Below the pieces are notes generated by a model. That model worked only from the letters and a program-made list of their open reading frames with translations, ran no database searches and was not told the origin of the DNA. This document shows positions 6,787 to 15,777 of a DNA stretch of 37,337 nucleotides, piece after piece. The stretch is from an uncultured Alphaproteobacteria bacterium (GTDB lineage: Bacteria > Pseudomonadota > Alphaproteobacteria > RF32 > CAG-239): positions 1-37,337 of the forward strand of contig CASFTO010000007.1 in the NCBI GenBank assembly GCA_949297665.1. The letters are read 5' to 3'. Both the position numbers and the translations under genes were made by a program. Numbering within the stretch: position 1 is the stretch's first letter; the number at the start of each line of letters is the position of its first letter.

Positions 6787-9420
6787 TTACATTTCAAAAT
6801 CTGTAACACCTTCATAAGCCAATTCATAAAGTTTACGAATTTCCTTAATTAAAGGATAACGAGGATTGGAACCGGTGCATTGGTCATCAAATGCGAGGGT
6901 CGGCAAAGTTTCCATAGCTTTCTTGAAATCTTCGTCAGTATATTCGCCTTTAATGGCAAACCATTCGCGGATAGAACCTGGAATACCGATTTTCTTCTTC
7001 AAATCTTGAATACCGGCAATTAAAGCATCAACTTTTTCATCTTCAGTTTTACCCTTGAAGCCCATAGCCGTTGCAAATTCTGCATAAGCAGCTTTAGCAT
7101 GCGGGAATTTATATTGTGGGAATGCACATTGTTTCGCCGGTTTATCGGTTGCGTTATAGCGAATAACCTGACAGAACAAAAGCGCATTAGCCACACCATG
7201 CGGAATATTAAATGCCGCACCAAGTTTGTGAGCCATAGAGTGGCAAACACCCAAGAAAGCGTTAGCAAATGCCATACCGGCAAGAGTAGAAGCTGCGTGC
7301 ATTTTTTCACGAGCGTGCAAATCTGCGGTTGCGTAAGATTGCGGTAAATAATCAAAAACAAGTTTACCGGCTTCAAGAGAAAGACCTCTTGTATATTCGG
7401 TAGCCATTGAAGAAACGAAAGATTCGAGAGCATGTGTCAAAACATCAATACCGGAAGCTGCGCAAAGTCCCTTCGGCATCGTTTGCACCAAATCAGAATC
7501 AACAATAGCCATCGACGGTGTCAAAGCATAGTCGGCAACAGCATATTTAACCCCTTCGCTATCGTCGGTAATAATAGAGAACGGCGTAACTTCGGAACCT
7601 GTACCGGAAGTTGTCGGAATAGCAACCATCATAGCTTTTTCACCCAATTGAGGGAATTCGAAAATACGTTTACGAATATCCATAAAGCGCATAGCCAAAT
7701 CTTCAAACTTCAACTCAGGATGTTCATACATCATCCACATAATTTTACCGGCATCAATCGGAGAACCACCGCCAAGAGCGATAATAACATCCGGTTCAAA
7801 AGAACGTAAAGTACCGATAGCCATATTAACGGTAGTCAAATCCGGATCCGGATGAACATCAGAGAAAATTTTATAAGCCACACCGATTTCATCCAAAACA
7901 TCGGTAACTTTCTTTGTAAATCCCAAATCAAACAGAGGTTTATCTGTAACAATGAAAGCACGTTTTTTACCTTTAAGTTCCTTCAAAGCAAAAGACAGAG
8001 AACCGGGTTTAAAATAGATTTTCGGTGGCACTCTGAACCACAACATATTTTCTTCACGTTTAGCCACATTTTTAATATTCATCAGATGTTTTACTCCCAC
8101 ATTTTCACTAACCGAGTTACCGCCCCAAGAACCGCAACCAAGTGTCAACGACGGTTCCAGTCTAAAGTTATAAATATCACCGATTGCGCCTTGCGAAGAC
8201 GGGCAGTTAATCATAACACGACCGGTAATCATCAGGTGACCAAAGTATTTAATTCTATCATCATTTTGGGGATTGGTATAAAGCACGGAAGTATGTCCTC
8301 TACCACCATGAGAAACGAGTTCTTTAGCCAAGTCTGCACCGGATTTAAAGTCATCTGCTTTATACATAGCCAACACCGGAGAAAGTTTTTCAGCCGAGAA
8401 AGGTTCTTCAGCACCGACTTTGGAACATTCTGCAATAAGCGCCTTCGTCTCTTCCGGAACGGAGATTTTAGCCATTTCGGCGATTTTATACGCAGGCTGA
8501 CCAACAATAGCTGAGTTAAGATGACCATCAATCATAATAACTTTTGCCAATTTTTCTTTTTCTTTCGGAGATAAGATATAAGCGCCGCGTTTAATAAATT
8601 CGTCTTTAACAGCATCATAAACATCTTTAACGGCAGTAACGGATTGTTCCGAAGCACAAATCATACCGTTATCAAAAGTCTTGGACATCAAGATAGAAGA
8701 AACAGCCATTTGAATATCTGCAGTTTCATCAATCAAAGCCGGAACATTACCTGCGCCGACACCAAGAGCCGGTTTACCGGAACTATAAGCGGATTTAACC
8801 ATTCCCGGTCCACCGGTAGCCAAGATAATATCAACCTGAGGATGTTGCATTAAATATTGAGTTTGGAATATGGAGGGATTTTCAATCCACCCGATAATAT
8901 TTTCCGGAGCACCTGCTTTAACAGCCTCTTCCAACATAATGCGTGCGGTTTCGACGGTACATTTCTTAGCGCGAGGGTGCGGTGAAAAGATAATACCGTT
9001 ACGCGTTTTAAGAGCGATTAAGGCTTTAAAGATAGCGGTAGAAGTCGGATTCGTCGTTGGAACAACTCCTGCGATAACTCCCAAAGGCTCAGCGATTTTG
9101 ATTAACCCATTAGCTTTATCTTCTTCCAAGATACCGCAAGTTTTGGTATTTTTAAATTTATTGTAGATATATTCGGAAGCAAAATGGTTTTTAATAACTT
9201 TATCTTCGACCACACCCATACCCGTTTCTTCAACAGCCATTTTAGCCAAAGGGATTCTGAGTGAGCTCAATTTAAGAGCCACGCGTCTAAAAATATAATC
9301 GACTTGCTCCTGAGTATATTCGGCATATTTTTTCTGAGCTTCGGCAACCTTAGCGACAATCTCATCAACATGCTTTTTTTCAGCTTCTTCATTAGCTTGA
9401 ACTTGAGTTTCTTTTGCCAT
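6787..9420 (-). CDS. adhE: AdhE, bifunctional acetaldehyde-CoA/alcohol dehydrogenase
   Basis: Converts acetyl-CoA to acetaldehyde and then ethanol, oxidising two NADH, in anaerobic fermentation. At 877 residues it is close to E. coli AdhE (about 890). The N-terminal aldehyde dehydrogenase half holds catalytic Cys255 in FDNGMICASEQS. The C-terminal half, after a linker near residue 450, is an iron-dependent alcohol dehydrogenase with GGGSPIDAGKIMW and metal-binding histidines in CHSMAHKLGAAFNIPHGVANA. The family forms long cytosolic spirosome filaments. The ATG at 9418-9420 has GGAGAAG about 8 bases upstream. A terminator separates adhE from upstream pyk, so adhE should have its own promoter. 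A 20-base element over its ribosome-binding site recurs upstream of pyk. Confidence 0.98.
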   Translation of the reverse strand: MAKETQVQANEEAEKKHVDEIVAKVAEAQKKYAEYTQEQVDYIFRRVALKLSSLRIPLAKMAVEETGMGVVEDKVIKNHFASEYIYNKFKNTKTCGILEEDKANGLIKIAEPLGVIAGVVPTTNPTSTAIFKALIALKTRNGIIFSPHPRAKKCTVETARIMLEEAVKAGAPENIIGWIENPSIFQTQYLMQHPQVDIILATGGPGMVKSAYSSGKPALGVGAGNVPALIDETADIQMAVSSILMSKTFDNGMICASEQSVTAVKDVYDAVKDEFIKRGAYILSPKEKEKLAKVIMIDGHLNSAIVGQPAYKIAEMAKISVPEETKALIAECSKVGAEEPFSAEKLSPVLAMYKADDFKSGADLAKELVSHGGRGHTSVLYTNPQNDDRIKYFGHLMITGRVMINCPSSQGAIGDIYNFRLEPSLTLGCGSWGGNSVSENVGVKHLMNIKNVAKREENMLWFRVPPKIYFKPGSLSFALKELKGKKRAFIVTDKPLFDLGFTKKVTDVLDEIGVAYKIFSDVHPDPDLTTVNMAIGTLRSFEPDVIIALGGGSPIDAGKIMWMMYEHPELKFEDLAMRFMDIRKRIFEFPQLGEKAMMVAIPTTSGTGSEVTPFSIITDDSEGVKYAVADYALTPSMAIVDSDLVQTMPKGLCAASGIDVLTHALESFVSSMATEYTRGLSLEAGKLVFDYLPQSYATADLHAREKMHAASTLAGMAFANAFLGVCHSMAHKLGAAFNIPHGVANALLFCQVIRYNATDKPAKQCAFPQYKFPHAKAAYAEFATAMGFKGKTEDEKVDALIAGIQDLKKKIGIPGSIREWFAIKGEYTDEDFKKAMETLPTLAFDDQCTGSNPRYPLIKEIRKLYELAYEGVTDFEM

Positions 9421-9427
9421 AGTTTAC

Positions 9428-9447
9428 ACTTCTCCATAACAATTTAA
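9428..9447 (-). repeat. 20-base element shared with the pyk upstream region (adhE copy)
   Basis: Plus-strand reading ACTTCTCCATAACAATTTAA; 19 of 20 bases match 11097-11116 upstream of pyk. In adhE the element carries the GGAGAAG ribosome-binding site. Confidence 0.6.
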
Positions 9448-9543
9448 CACTATTGAGAAGATAATAGCTCACAAAAAATTAACAAGGCGTTTAAAAGCCT
9501 TATCAAGACACGAATTATTTCAGATTATTTCGTAGGTAAATAC

Positions 9544-9574
9544 AAAAAATCCCCACTCTGCAGTAGGGATTTTT
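9544..9574 (-). terminator. Rho-independent terminator after pyk
   Basis: AAAAATCCC (9545-9553) pairs with GGGATTTTT (9566-9574). ACT/AGT pairs extend the hairpin inside, and T residues follow on the minus strand. It lies about 18 bases after the pyk stop and separates pyk from adhE. Confidence 0.85.
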
Positions 9575-9591
9575 GCATAAGATAAAACAGC

Positions 9592-11013
9592 CTACGCTTT
9601 AACAATATGTAAAACGTTTGTGCTTCCCACTCTACCAAACGGATATCCGGCAGTAACCACAATATATTCGCCTTTCTTAGCCAATCCGGAAAGAGATGCA
9701 AAAGAACGAGAAACTGTTTCAATATTATCAAAACTCTCAAATACCTTTGTATCAATATAGGTTTTAACGCCCCAGACCAAGTTAAGTCTGCGAGCAATTT
9801 CTTCCGTCGGATTAATAGAAATAATCGGCAAATTCGGACGTTCCTGAGCCATAGCCAAAGTCGTCGCACCACTAACAGAAAAAGTTGCGATACAAGCTAC
9901 TTTATCAAGAGTCTTAACCACTTCACCTGCTGCATGCGTAATAGCGTGAGCCTCACTGTTGCAATTACTTCCCTGACAGAAATGATGTACATTTTCCAAA
10001 TATTTCGGATCACTTTCCACCTGTTGAATAACCCCATGCATAGTCTGCACTGTTTCAACCGAATAATTACCGGCAGCAGTTTCCCCTGAAAGCATTACCA
10101 CATCACAACCATCATAAACTGCATTGGCAATATCAGATACTTCCGCACGAGTTGGCATTGGAGCATTCATCATCGATTCGAGCATCTGCGTTGCAACAAT
10201 AACCGGTTTGCCAAAGATACGACATTTAGAAACGATTCTTTTTTGCAACACGGGCACAGTAACAATCGGGCATTCCACACCCAAGTCGCCGCGAGCGACC
10301 ATAATCATATCCGAAGCCTTAATAATATTATCCAAATCATCCAAAACTTGTGGTTTTTCCAATTTAGAAATAATCCAAGCTCTTTTACCGATAATTTTAC
10401 GTGCTTCTTTAATATCAGAAACACGTTGAACAAAGGACAAACAAATACAATCAACACCAAGTCCCAAAGCGAATTCCAAATCATCCAAATCCTTTGGTGT
10501 CAACGGTGAAATATTGAGAGAAGAGTTCGGCAAATTAACACCTTTGTGACCGGAAATAAAGCCCCCTACTTCAACTTCGGTAAGAGCAGATTCTTTATTA
10601 CATTTCAAAACACTCAAGACAATATTACCATCATTAACGAGCAGTTTATCGCCGACTTTCAACGCTTCAAAAATTTCCTTATGCGGAAGAGTAACACGAT
10701 TCTCATCACCCAATTCATTTTTCATATCAAGGGTAAACTTTTGACCTTTATGCAAAAGCACTTTACCGTCTTTAAACATACCGATTCTGAGTTTTGGTCC
10801 CTGCATATCAGCCACAACCGTAACCTGAACATTTTTTTCTTTAGCCAATTTTCTGACTAATTGATAAATATTTTTATGTTCCTCGTGTGTTCCGTGGCTA
10901 AAATTCAATCTAAAACCATCAACTCCGGCGTCAATAAGCGCGGAGATTTTCTCTTCGGTATTAGAAGACGGGCCTAAGGTTGCTAAAATTTTCGTACGCG
11001 TATTTTTTGGCAT
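9592..11013 (-). CDS. pyk: Pyruvate kinase
   Basis: Final step of glycolysis: phosphoenolpyruvate plus ADP gives pyruvate plus ATP, in the cytosol. The protein opens with TKILATLGPSS and GFRLNFSHGTHEEH. It contains the metal/substrate signature IISKLEKPQ and the ARGDLGVE and MLSGETAAGNYSVETV motifs, followed by a C-terminal allosteric domain. I prefer the ATG at 11011-11013 (473 residues, MPKNTRTKILATLG), which has an AGGGG site 6 bases upstream. The in-frame ATG two codons earlier (11019) would directly abut that site. The stop codon is TAG, with a terminator immediately after, which shows TAG functions as a stop in this genome. Divergent from gapR. Confidence 0.97.
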   Translation of the reverse strand: MPKNTRTKILATLGPSSNTEEKISALIDAGVDGFRLNFSHGTHEEHKNIYQLVRKLAKEKNVQVTVVADMQGPKLRIGMFKDGKVLLHKGQKFTLDMKNELGDENRVTLPHKEIFEALKVGDKLLVNDGNIVLSVLKCNKESALTEVEVGGFISGHKGVNLPNSSLNISPLTPKDLDDLEFALGLGVDCICLSFVQRVSDIKEARKIIGKRAWIISKLEKPQVLDDLDNIIKASDMIMVARGDLGVECPIVTVPVLQKRIVSKCRIFGKPVIVATQMLESMMNAPMPTRAEVSDIANAVYDGCDVVMLSGETAAGNYSVETVQTMHGVIQQVESDPKYLENVHHFCQGSNCNSEAHAITHAAGEVVKTLDKVACIATFSVSGATTLAMAQERPNLPIISINPTEEIARRLNLVWGVKTYIDTKVFESFDNIETVSRSFASLSGLAKKGEYIVVTAGYPFGRVGSTNVLHIVKA

Positions 11014-11048
11014 GTTCATCCCCTAAAAAAATTAAAACCAAACTTTCG

Positions 11049-11071
11049 TTATGGTAAGATATATACCATAA
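11049..11071 (-). promoter_or_regulatory. Palindrome upstream of pyk, possible operator
   Basis: TTATGGTA and TACCATAA are perfect eight-base arms around AGATATA, about 36-58 bases before the pyk start. The centre contains a TATATA that could be part of a minus-strand -10 box. A regulator could bind here, or the transcript could form a leader hairpin; the sequence alone cannot decide. Confidence 0.4.
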
Positions 11072-11096
11072 AAGTTTAATAACTTATTATTCTTTA

Positions 11097-11116
11097 ACTT
11101 CTCCACAACAATTTAA
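11097..11116 (-). repeat. 20-base element shared with the adhE upstream region (pyk copy)
   Basis: Plus-strand reading ACTTCTCCACAACAATTTAA, differing at one base from the copy at 9428-9447. Here the GGAGAAG core is not followed by a start codon at usable distance. Confidence 0.6.
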
Positions 11117-11145
11117 ACGTAACTAAAATGTATCAAATTTATTAC

Positions 11146-11174
11146 TTGTCAAAAAAAAATATCTTTGCTAAAGT
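11146..11174 (+). promoter_or_regulatory. Sigma-70 promoter of gapR
   Basis: TTGTCA (11146-11151), a 17-base spacer and TAAAGT (11169-11174), about 57 bases before the gapR start. The spacer is A-rich. Confidence 0.6.
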
Positions 11175-11231
11175 CCGATACCGAAAACGAGAAAACAGAT
11201 TCTGAAAACAACAATTGAAGGGAGAATAAAC

Positions 11232-11480
11232 ATGGCAGAAAACGAAGTAGGCGGCATAGACAGCACCAGACTAAATTCTTTAATTGAACGTATAGAACGC
11301 TTGGAAGAAGAGAAGAAAGGTATTTCATCAGACATTCGCGACATATATGCGGAAGCCAAAGGCGTTGGTTTCGATGTAAAGATAATGAAAGCCATCATCA
11401 AATTAAGAAAGATGAATCAAGCCGACCGTGACGAGCAAGAATTTTTGCTTGAAACATACCGTAAAGCATTAAACGTATAA
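11232..11480 (+). CDS. gapR: GapR, nucleoid-associated protein (DUF2312)
   Basis: GapR is a small alphaproteobacterial DNA-binding protein. In Caulobacter it binds A/T-rich, overtwisted DNA ahead of replication forks and assists topoisomerases. The 82-residue protein matches the family closely from memory: LNSLIERIERLEEEKKGISS, then DIRDIYAEAKGVGFDVK, MKAIIKLRKM, and a C-terminal EQEFLLETYRKAL helix. The first helix is a dimerising coiled coil. The ATG follows GAAGGGAG about 8 bases upstream. It is monocistronic with its own promoter and terminator, divergent from pyk. This gene is one of the best indicators that the host is an alphaproteobacterium. Confidence 0.93.
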   Translation: MAENEVGGIDSTRLNSLIERIERLEEEKKGISSDIRDIYAEAKGVGFDVKIMKAIIKLRKMNQADRDEQEFLLETYRKALNV

Positions 11481-11500
11481 GACAAAGCGAAACAACAGAT

Positions 11501-11531
11501 AAAAGCACCGAAATGACGGTGCTTTTATTTT
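11501..11531 (+). terminator. Terminator between convergent gapR and the antiporter gene
   Basis: AAAAGCACCG (11501-11510) and CGGTGCTTTT (11517-11526) form a perfect ten-pair stem with a six-base loop, followed by ATTTTA. The symmetry, with A residues on the other side, suggests it also serves the minus-strand antiporter gene that ends at 11540. Confidence 0.9.
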
Positions 11532-11539
11532 ATAGCAGC

Positions 11540-13024
11540 TTAAGCGCTGACAATACCTGTCGCCATAGCATAGACGGCAAATAGAGCCGCCACCACCAAG
11601 ATAACGGCGGCAAACCGCTCTCCGGTAGAAAACGCCGGTTCATCTGGAGCACTTTGCTTACGCGCATGCATATAAACGGGAATACCGAGCGCCATAAAGA
11701 TAAGTGCCATCAACAGATAGTTCAATCCCGCCGCATAAATAAGCCATAATGCGTACACCGCCCCCAACACACCGGAAAGCAGAGCATAGGAGCGAGCGAT
11801 ATAGAAATTTTTAGGATACTCATGATCTTCACAAAGTTTCCATAAATACATCGCGCTGGCAAAATAAGCCGGCAGCACCATCACGCTAGTAATACTGAGC
11901 ATGGTGTTCCAAGCATTACCTGAAAAATACACCATAAGCATAAAGAGTTGCATCAAACCGCTGGTAACATACAAAGAAACCGACGGAGCTTGAGCTGCAT
12001 TTTCTTTAGCAAATTCCTTAGGAAACGTACCGTTTTCGGCAGCAGCCTGAGGAATTTGTGCCGTAACCATGGTCCAAGCGAGCCAACTGGTCAAAACCGA
12101 AATAAGCAAGCCGATATTCATGATATAAGCGCCCCATTTACCGATAACCGGTTCCAACACGGCAGCGGTAGACGGATTCGGCATTTTGGCCAACTGTTCT
12201 TGCGTAAACAAGCCATAGGGCAAAATTGAAAGAAGCACATAAATCAACAAACAACCGGCAAACCCAAGAAGTGTAGCGGTTCCGACAGCTTTTTGATTTT
12301 TAGCGTGCTTAGACATAACCACCGCTCCTTCAATCCCGATAAAAGCCCAAAGTGTAACGAGCATAGTTCCTTTGATTTGGTTAGAAACATCCCCGAGAGC
12401 ATGTTCTTTTTCGCCCCAAAAATCGAAAGAGAATTTACCAGAATTAAAGAAGATAAGCGTAATCACAATAAAAAACAACAACGGCGCGATTTTAGCGATT
12501 GTACCGATAAGGTTAATAATCGTTGCCTGTTTAATACCTTTCAAAACCAGCGCATTAAATCCCCATATAAGGAGTGAACCTCCGACAATGGAATAAAATC
12601 CGTTACCACCTGCAAAATAAGGAGGAAAGAAATAATTAAGCGCATCCATAGTAATTACGGCATAGCCGACATTACCGCAAATTTGGCACAACCAATACGA
12701 CCACCCGATAGTAAAGCCGACATAAGGGCCAAACCCTTCTCGGCTATACATATAAATACCGGCTGTCAAATCCGGTTTTACAACCGAAAGAATACGAAAC
12801 GTATTCGCAATAAAAAAGACCCCGATACCGGTAATCAACCATGCCAAAAGCACAGCGCCGACCGACGCGCCGGCAGCCATATTTTGGGGGAGGCTATAAA
12901 TGCCTCCCCCAATCATTGAACTGACAACTACGCCGGCAAGAGCCAAAACACCAAGTTGCCCCCCTCCGGAAGATTTACTTTCCGTTGTAGTAACAGCAAC
13001 TTTTGCATTGTCTTTATTAGCCAT
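11540..13024 (-). CDS. Amino acid antiporter, probable arginine:agmatine exchanger (APC family, AaxC-like)
   Basis: A 494-residue transporter with about 12 membrane helices and the APC signature [18 protein letters not shown] at its first helix. [14 protein letters not shown] lies near the middle. This is the basic amino acid/polyamine antiporter (APA) type that includes ArcD, AdiC and chlamydial AaxC. The gene starts 57 bases after a pyruvoyl arginine decarboxylase on the same strand. I infer that it imports arginine and exports agmatine, as AaxC does with AaxB in Chlamydia. An arginine:ornithine exchanger cannot be excluded from sequence alone. The ATG at 13022-13024 follows AAGGA by 7 bases. 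An outer-membrane porin like AaxA is not present nearby. Confidence 0.88.
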   Translation of the reverse strand: MANKDNAKVAVTTTESKSSGGGQLGVLALAGVVVSSMIGGGIYSLPQNMAAGASVGAVLLAWLITGIGVFFIANTFRILSVVKPDLTAGIYMYSREGFGPYVGFTIGWSYWLCQICGNVGYAVITMDALNYFFPPYFAGGNGFYSIVGGSLLIWGFNALVLKGIKQATIINLIGTIAKIAPLLFFIVITLIFFNSGKFSFDFWGEKEHALGDVSNQIKGTMLVTLWAFIGIEGAVVMSKHAKNQKAVGTATLLGFAGCLLIYVLLSILPYGLFTQEQLAKMPNPSTAAVLEPVIGKWGAYIMNIGLLISVLTSWLAWTMVTAQIPQAAAENGTFPKEFAKENAAQAPSVSLYVTSGLMQLFMLMVYFSGNAWNTMLSITSVMVLPAYFASAMYLWKLCEDHEYPKNFYIARSYALLSGVLGAVYALWLIYAAGLNYLLMALIFMALGIPVYMHARKQSAPDEPAFSTGERFAAVILVVAALFAVYAMATGIVSA

Positions 13025-13081
13025 TGTATTATCCTTTACAAATTAAAAAAAATTCACCTAAAGCAGTACTAAAAATCACAA

Positions 13082-13663
13082 TCAGATTTTAGCCGCAGGA
13101 GCATGTTCAAAATTAAGAAACCCAAGACAAGTTAAGCAATACCCGAATTGTTGTTCAATATTGATGTAATTATGGAACATTTGGAACTCGCTATGTTTTT
13201 CAACACCACGGATTTCCAGTTCATGATTAAGAGATTTATTGAGCCACATTTCGGCATGACCTTTAGCAATATCATCATCAATGTGGGTATCAAAATACTC
13301 AACATATTCGGCAGCCCATCCGCCGATGAGTTCTCCTTTTTTATCCTTACCCCAACAAATACCGACACCGGTAGCAATCGCTTTATGTTCATCACGATTA
13401 GCACCGTTACCGGCCATAATAACCTCTAAAACGGCACCATGTTTAAATTGATCAACCACCTTATCAACCGGCACGATATGTCCGTAAATTTCTTTCGGTA
13501 AAACGGAAGTATATGGAACAACATTAAAGTTTTCGATTTTAGCTTGTAGCAAAGCTGAATCGTAACAAAAAGTTTCAAAGGGTTGAGGCGGAATACCATC
13601 ATTAGCTTGTCCGGCGCCACCGGTAATAAATGCTAAAGTAGGAAATCTAACACCTTCTGTCAT
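13082..13663 (-). CDS. aaxB: Pyruvoyl-dependent arginine decarboxylase (AaxB-type)
   Basis: Decarboxylates arginine to agmatine, consuming a proton. The proenzyme cleaves itself to form an N-terminal pyruvoyl group on the alpha chain. The 193-residue protein has the expected cleavage site, Thr52-Ser53 in [11 protein letters not shown]. As I recall, chlamydial AaxB also cleaves at Thr-Ser, whereas the Methanocaldococcus enzyme cleaves at Ser-Ser. [10 protein letters not shown] and the Glu/Asp-rich core also match the PvlArgDC family. The ATG at 13661-13663 has AGGAG 6 bases upstream. The antiporter follows directly, so the pair forms an arginine-dependent acid-resistance or arginine-depletion module. 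The symbol is assigned by resemblance to Chlamydia. Confidence 0.92.
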   Translation of the reverse strand: MTEGVRFPTLAFITGGAGQANDGIPPQPFETFCYDSALLQAKIENFNVVPYTSVLPKEIYGHIVPVDKVVDQFKHGAVLEVIMAGNGANRDEHKAIATGVGICWGKDKKGELIGGWAAEYVEYFDTHIDDDIAKGHAEMWLNKSLNHELEIRGVEKHSEFQMFHNYINIEQQFGYCLTCLGFLNFEHAPAAKI

Positions 13664-13770
13664 TTTCTTCTCCTATAAAAAAATTGTGAACTAAAAACAA
13701 GAGAAGAAATAATTTGTTTTTTAAAAATTTAAATAGGACTAACCCAAAGTTTAGTATAAATCAAACAAGA

Positions 13771-14601
13771 TTAAGCCAACGCCAAATCAAGATACTGTTG
13801 CGGTGTCAAATTCTCGGCACGCGCCGTTAAATCAATTCCGAGTTTTTCGGCTTTAAGAGGCAAATCAGGAAGAGCCTTCAAACTTTGCCTTATCATTTTT
13901 CGTCTTTGCCCAAAAGCAAGTTCAGTAAGTTTCCCGACCTGCGCCAAAGCAACCTCATCAAGAGGATTTTCCTTTGGTTTGAACAAGAGAACGGAAGACC
14001 AAATTTTCGGTGCCGGTACAAAACAAGTCGGCGGCAAATCAAACAATTTAACAACATTGCATTGTAATTGCGCCATAACAGAAATACGACCATAATCTTT
14101 TGTTCCGATTGAGGCGGTAATTCTGTCCGCCACTTCCTTTTGAAACATCAACGTCATACTTTTGTAGCAACGAACACTTTTCAACCATCGAGTTAAAAGC
14201 ACCACGGAGATATTATAAGGAAGATTACTGACAATATGAAATTTGCCATCGACTTCAGCCTTAGCCGAAAAATCAAATTTCAACGCATCACCTTCAACAA
14301 CATCGAGCTGCGGATAAAAGCCCTGAATTTCATGCAAAATATCCAAACACCGCTCATCCATTTCGATAACCGTCATTTTTTGCGGATGTTGTCGCAAGAC
14401 CGCCTGTGTCAGCCCCCCCGGCCCCGGACCTATTTCAACCACCTGCTCAGACTTAAAATCATTAAGTTTTTGTTCTTGTAGAGAAAGCCGCATAATTTTA
14501 TCGGTAATATTCGCATCCAACAAAAAATTCTGTCCCAAGGATTTTTTCGCCATCAAGCCGTATTTTTCCACAAAAAACTTCGTCGAAGGAACATTCACCA
14601 T
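13771..14601 (-). CDS. rsmA: RsmA/KsgA, 16S rRNA adenine dimethyltransferase
   Basis: Dimethylates two adjacent adenines in helix 45 of 16S rRNA late in small-subunit assembly, using S-adenosylmethionine. The 276-residue protein has KKSLGQNFLLD at the N-terminus, the SAM-binding VVEIGPGPGGLTQAVL, VVEGDALKFD, and the catalytic HIVSNLPYNIS (motif NLPY). The ATG at 14599-14601 has AGGAGG 10 bases upstream. It is the last gene of the lptF-lptD-surA-rsmA run, 31 bases after surA. In many Proteobacteria pdxA sits between surA and rsmA; it is absent here. Confidence 0.97.
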   Translation of the reverse strand: MVNVPSTKFFVEKYGLMAKKSLGQNFLLDANITDKIMRLSLQEQKLNDFKSEQVVEIGPGPGGLTQAVLRQHPQKMTVIEMDERCLDILHEIQGFYPQLDVVEGDALKFDFSAKAEVDGKFHIVSNLPYNISVVLLTRWLKSVRCYKSMTLMFQKEVADRITASIGTKDYGRISVMAQLQCNVVKLFDLPPTCFVPAPKIWSSVLLFKPKENPLDEVALAQVGKLTELAFGQRRKMIRQSLKALPDLPLKAEKLGIDLTARAENLTPQQYLDLALA

Positions 14602-14632
14602 GCTTAAAGCACCTCCTCAATATCAAGACCGA

Positions 14633-15760
14633 TTAGATTTTTTTTTCAACAACTGCGCGATTCCGCAAATCGCGAATATATTTATTGGCAATTTCATCAG
14701 TTTTACGATTTTTAATAAACTCGCGCACCTCATCTTCGGTAGGCATTTTCTGTTTATCTTTAGCGGGATTATAAATTTTATCCATTTTAAAGATATAAAA
14801 ATCGGTTCGATAAGGGATAGCATTAGAAACCTGCCCTTCTTTTAAGCTACGGACAGCTTTATCTAAAGGCGCCGGAAGTTGTCCGACAGCCACCCAACCG
14901 AGTTTTCCCCCCGAAGGAGCACTTGCGCTCTGTGAAAATTGCGCGGCATACAATTCAAAACGAGGATCTTTCTGTAAAATCTCGACTAATTCATCAATAT
15001 GTTCACCATCTTTGCGTTTAATAACAATCTCAGAAACCATATATTTAGGAGTACTCATATCTTTTTTAATACGCGCAAATTCATCTTGAACTTCACGCTC
15101 GGAAACACCAACCCCGCTCATACTGACCTTATTCGCAACTAATTTATTCCACAACAAATTAGCTTTAATTTGCGTCATAAAAACATCTTTACTGACTTGA
15201 TACTCTTTCAACACATTATTAAATTTTCCGGCAGGTACCCCATTGGCTTTTTCAAAATTCCGATACGCATCACGCACTTCTTTATCAGAAACATGTACCC
15301 CTTGTTTTTCCGCTTCCTGCAATTTAATTTTTTCATCGATTGTATTTTGGAGTACTTTATCGGAAACCATTTTTTTATTTTTGGCATTAGCATTAAGTCC
15401 GGTTGTCAACGAAAACAGATTAGCACGTTCTTGCAAATCTTTATTAGAAATCATCTCACCATTGATAGTAGCAACAATTTTCCACCCTGACCCAAACAAA
15501 TTATACGGGCGAAAGACCGCCTGTTCTTTTTTCATTTTTGCTTCTTGTTCAGCTTTTCTGCGAGCTTCTTCCTCTTCTTCCTGCTGTGCACGACGTTCCA
15601 ATTCGAGTTGCGCCTCAGGTCCTCTTTTAAACATAATAGACTTAGAAGCAGACGTCCGCACGGCTTTATCTAAATCAGACAAATCGACATCTGCCGCCCA
15701 TGATATTGAAGAAACCAAAGTTCCCAAGGCAATAAAAGCAAGTCCTCTTTTAAGCACCAT
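14633..15760 (-). CDS. surA: SurA-like periplasmic peptidyl-prolyl isomerase and chaperone
   Basis: Chaperone that escorts outer-membrane beta-barrel proteins such as LptD across the periplasm. A signal peptide ends near ISWA-AD. An unusual Arg/Glu-rich helical stretch follows (about residues 45-85), then a SurA N-terminal helical domain and one parvulin domain (about 230-340). The parvulin domain shows YMVSEIVIK, FAAQFSQSASAPSGGKLGWV-like spacing and GQVSNAIPYRTDFYIFKM. E. coli SurA has two parvulin domains; alphaproteobacterial forms often have one. I prefer the ATG at 15758-15760 (375 residues), with AGGAG 9 bases upstream, over the GTG two codons earlier. It lies 17 bases after lptD, its likely main client. 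Confidence 0.9.
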   Translation of the reverse strand: MVLKRGLAFIALGTLVSSISWAADVDLSDLDKAVRTSASKSIMFKRGPEAQLELERRAQQEEEEEARRKAEQEAKMKKEQAVFRPYNLFGSGWKIVATINGEMISNKDLQERANLFSLTTGLNANAKNKKMVSDKVLQNTIDEKIKLQEAEKQGVHVSDKEVRDAYRNFEKANGVPAGKFNNVLKEYQVSKDVFMTQIKANLLWNKLVANKVSMSGVGVSEREVQDEFARIKKDMSTPKYMVSEIVIKRKDGEHIDELVEILQKDPRFELYAAQFSQSASAPSGGKLGWVAVGQLPAPLDKAVRSLKEGQVSNAIPYRTDFYIFKMDKIYNPAKDKQKMPTEDEVREFIKNRKTDEIANKYIRDLRNRAVVEKKI

Positions 15761-15777
15761 AATCACATACTCCTAAC

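Noticed and set aside
9421..9540. Rex or FNR operator upstream of adhE
   Set aside because: TTxACAA and ATCAA half-sites occur, but only as single or direct copies. No full palindrome of either type is present.
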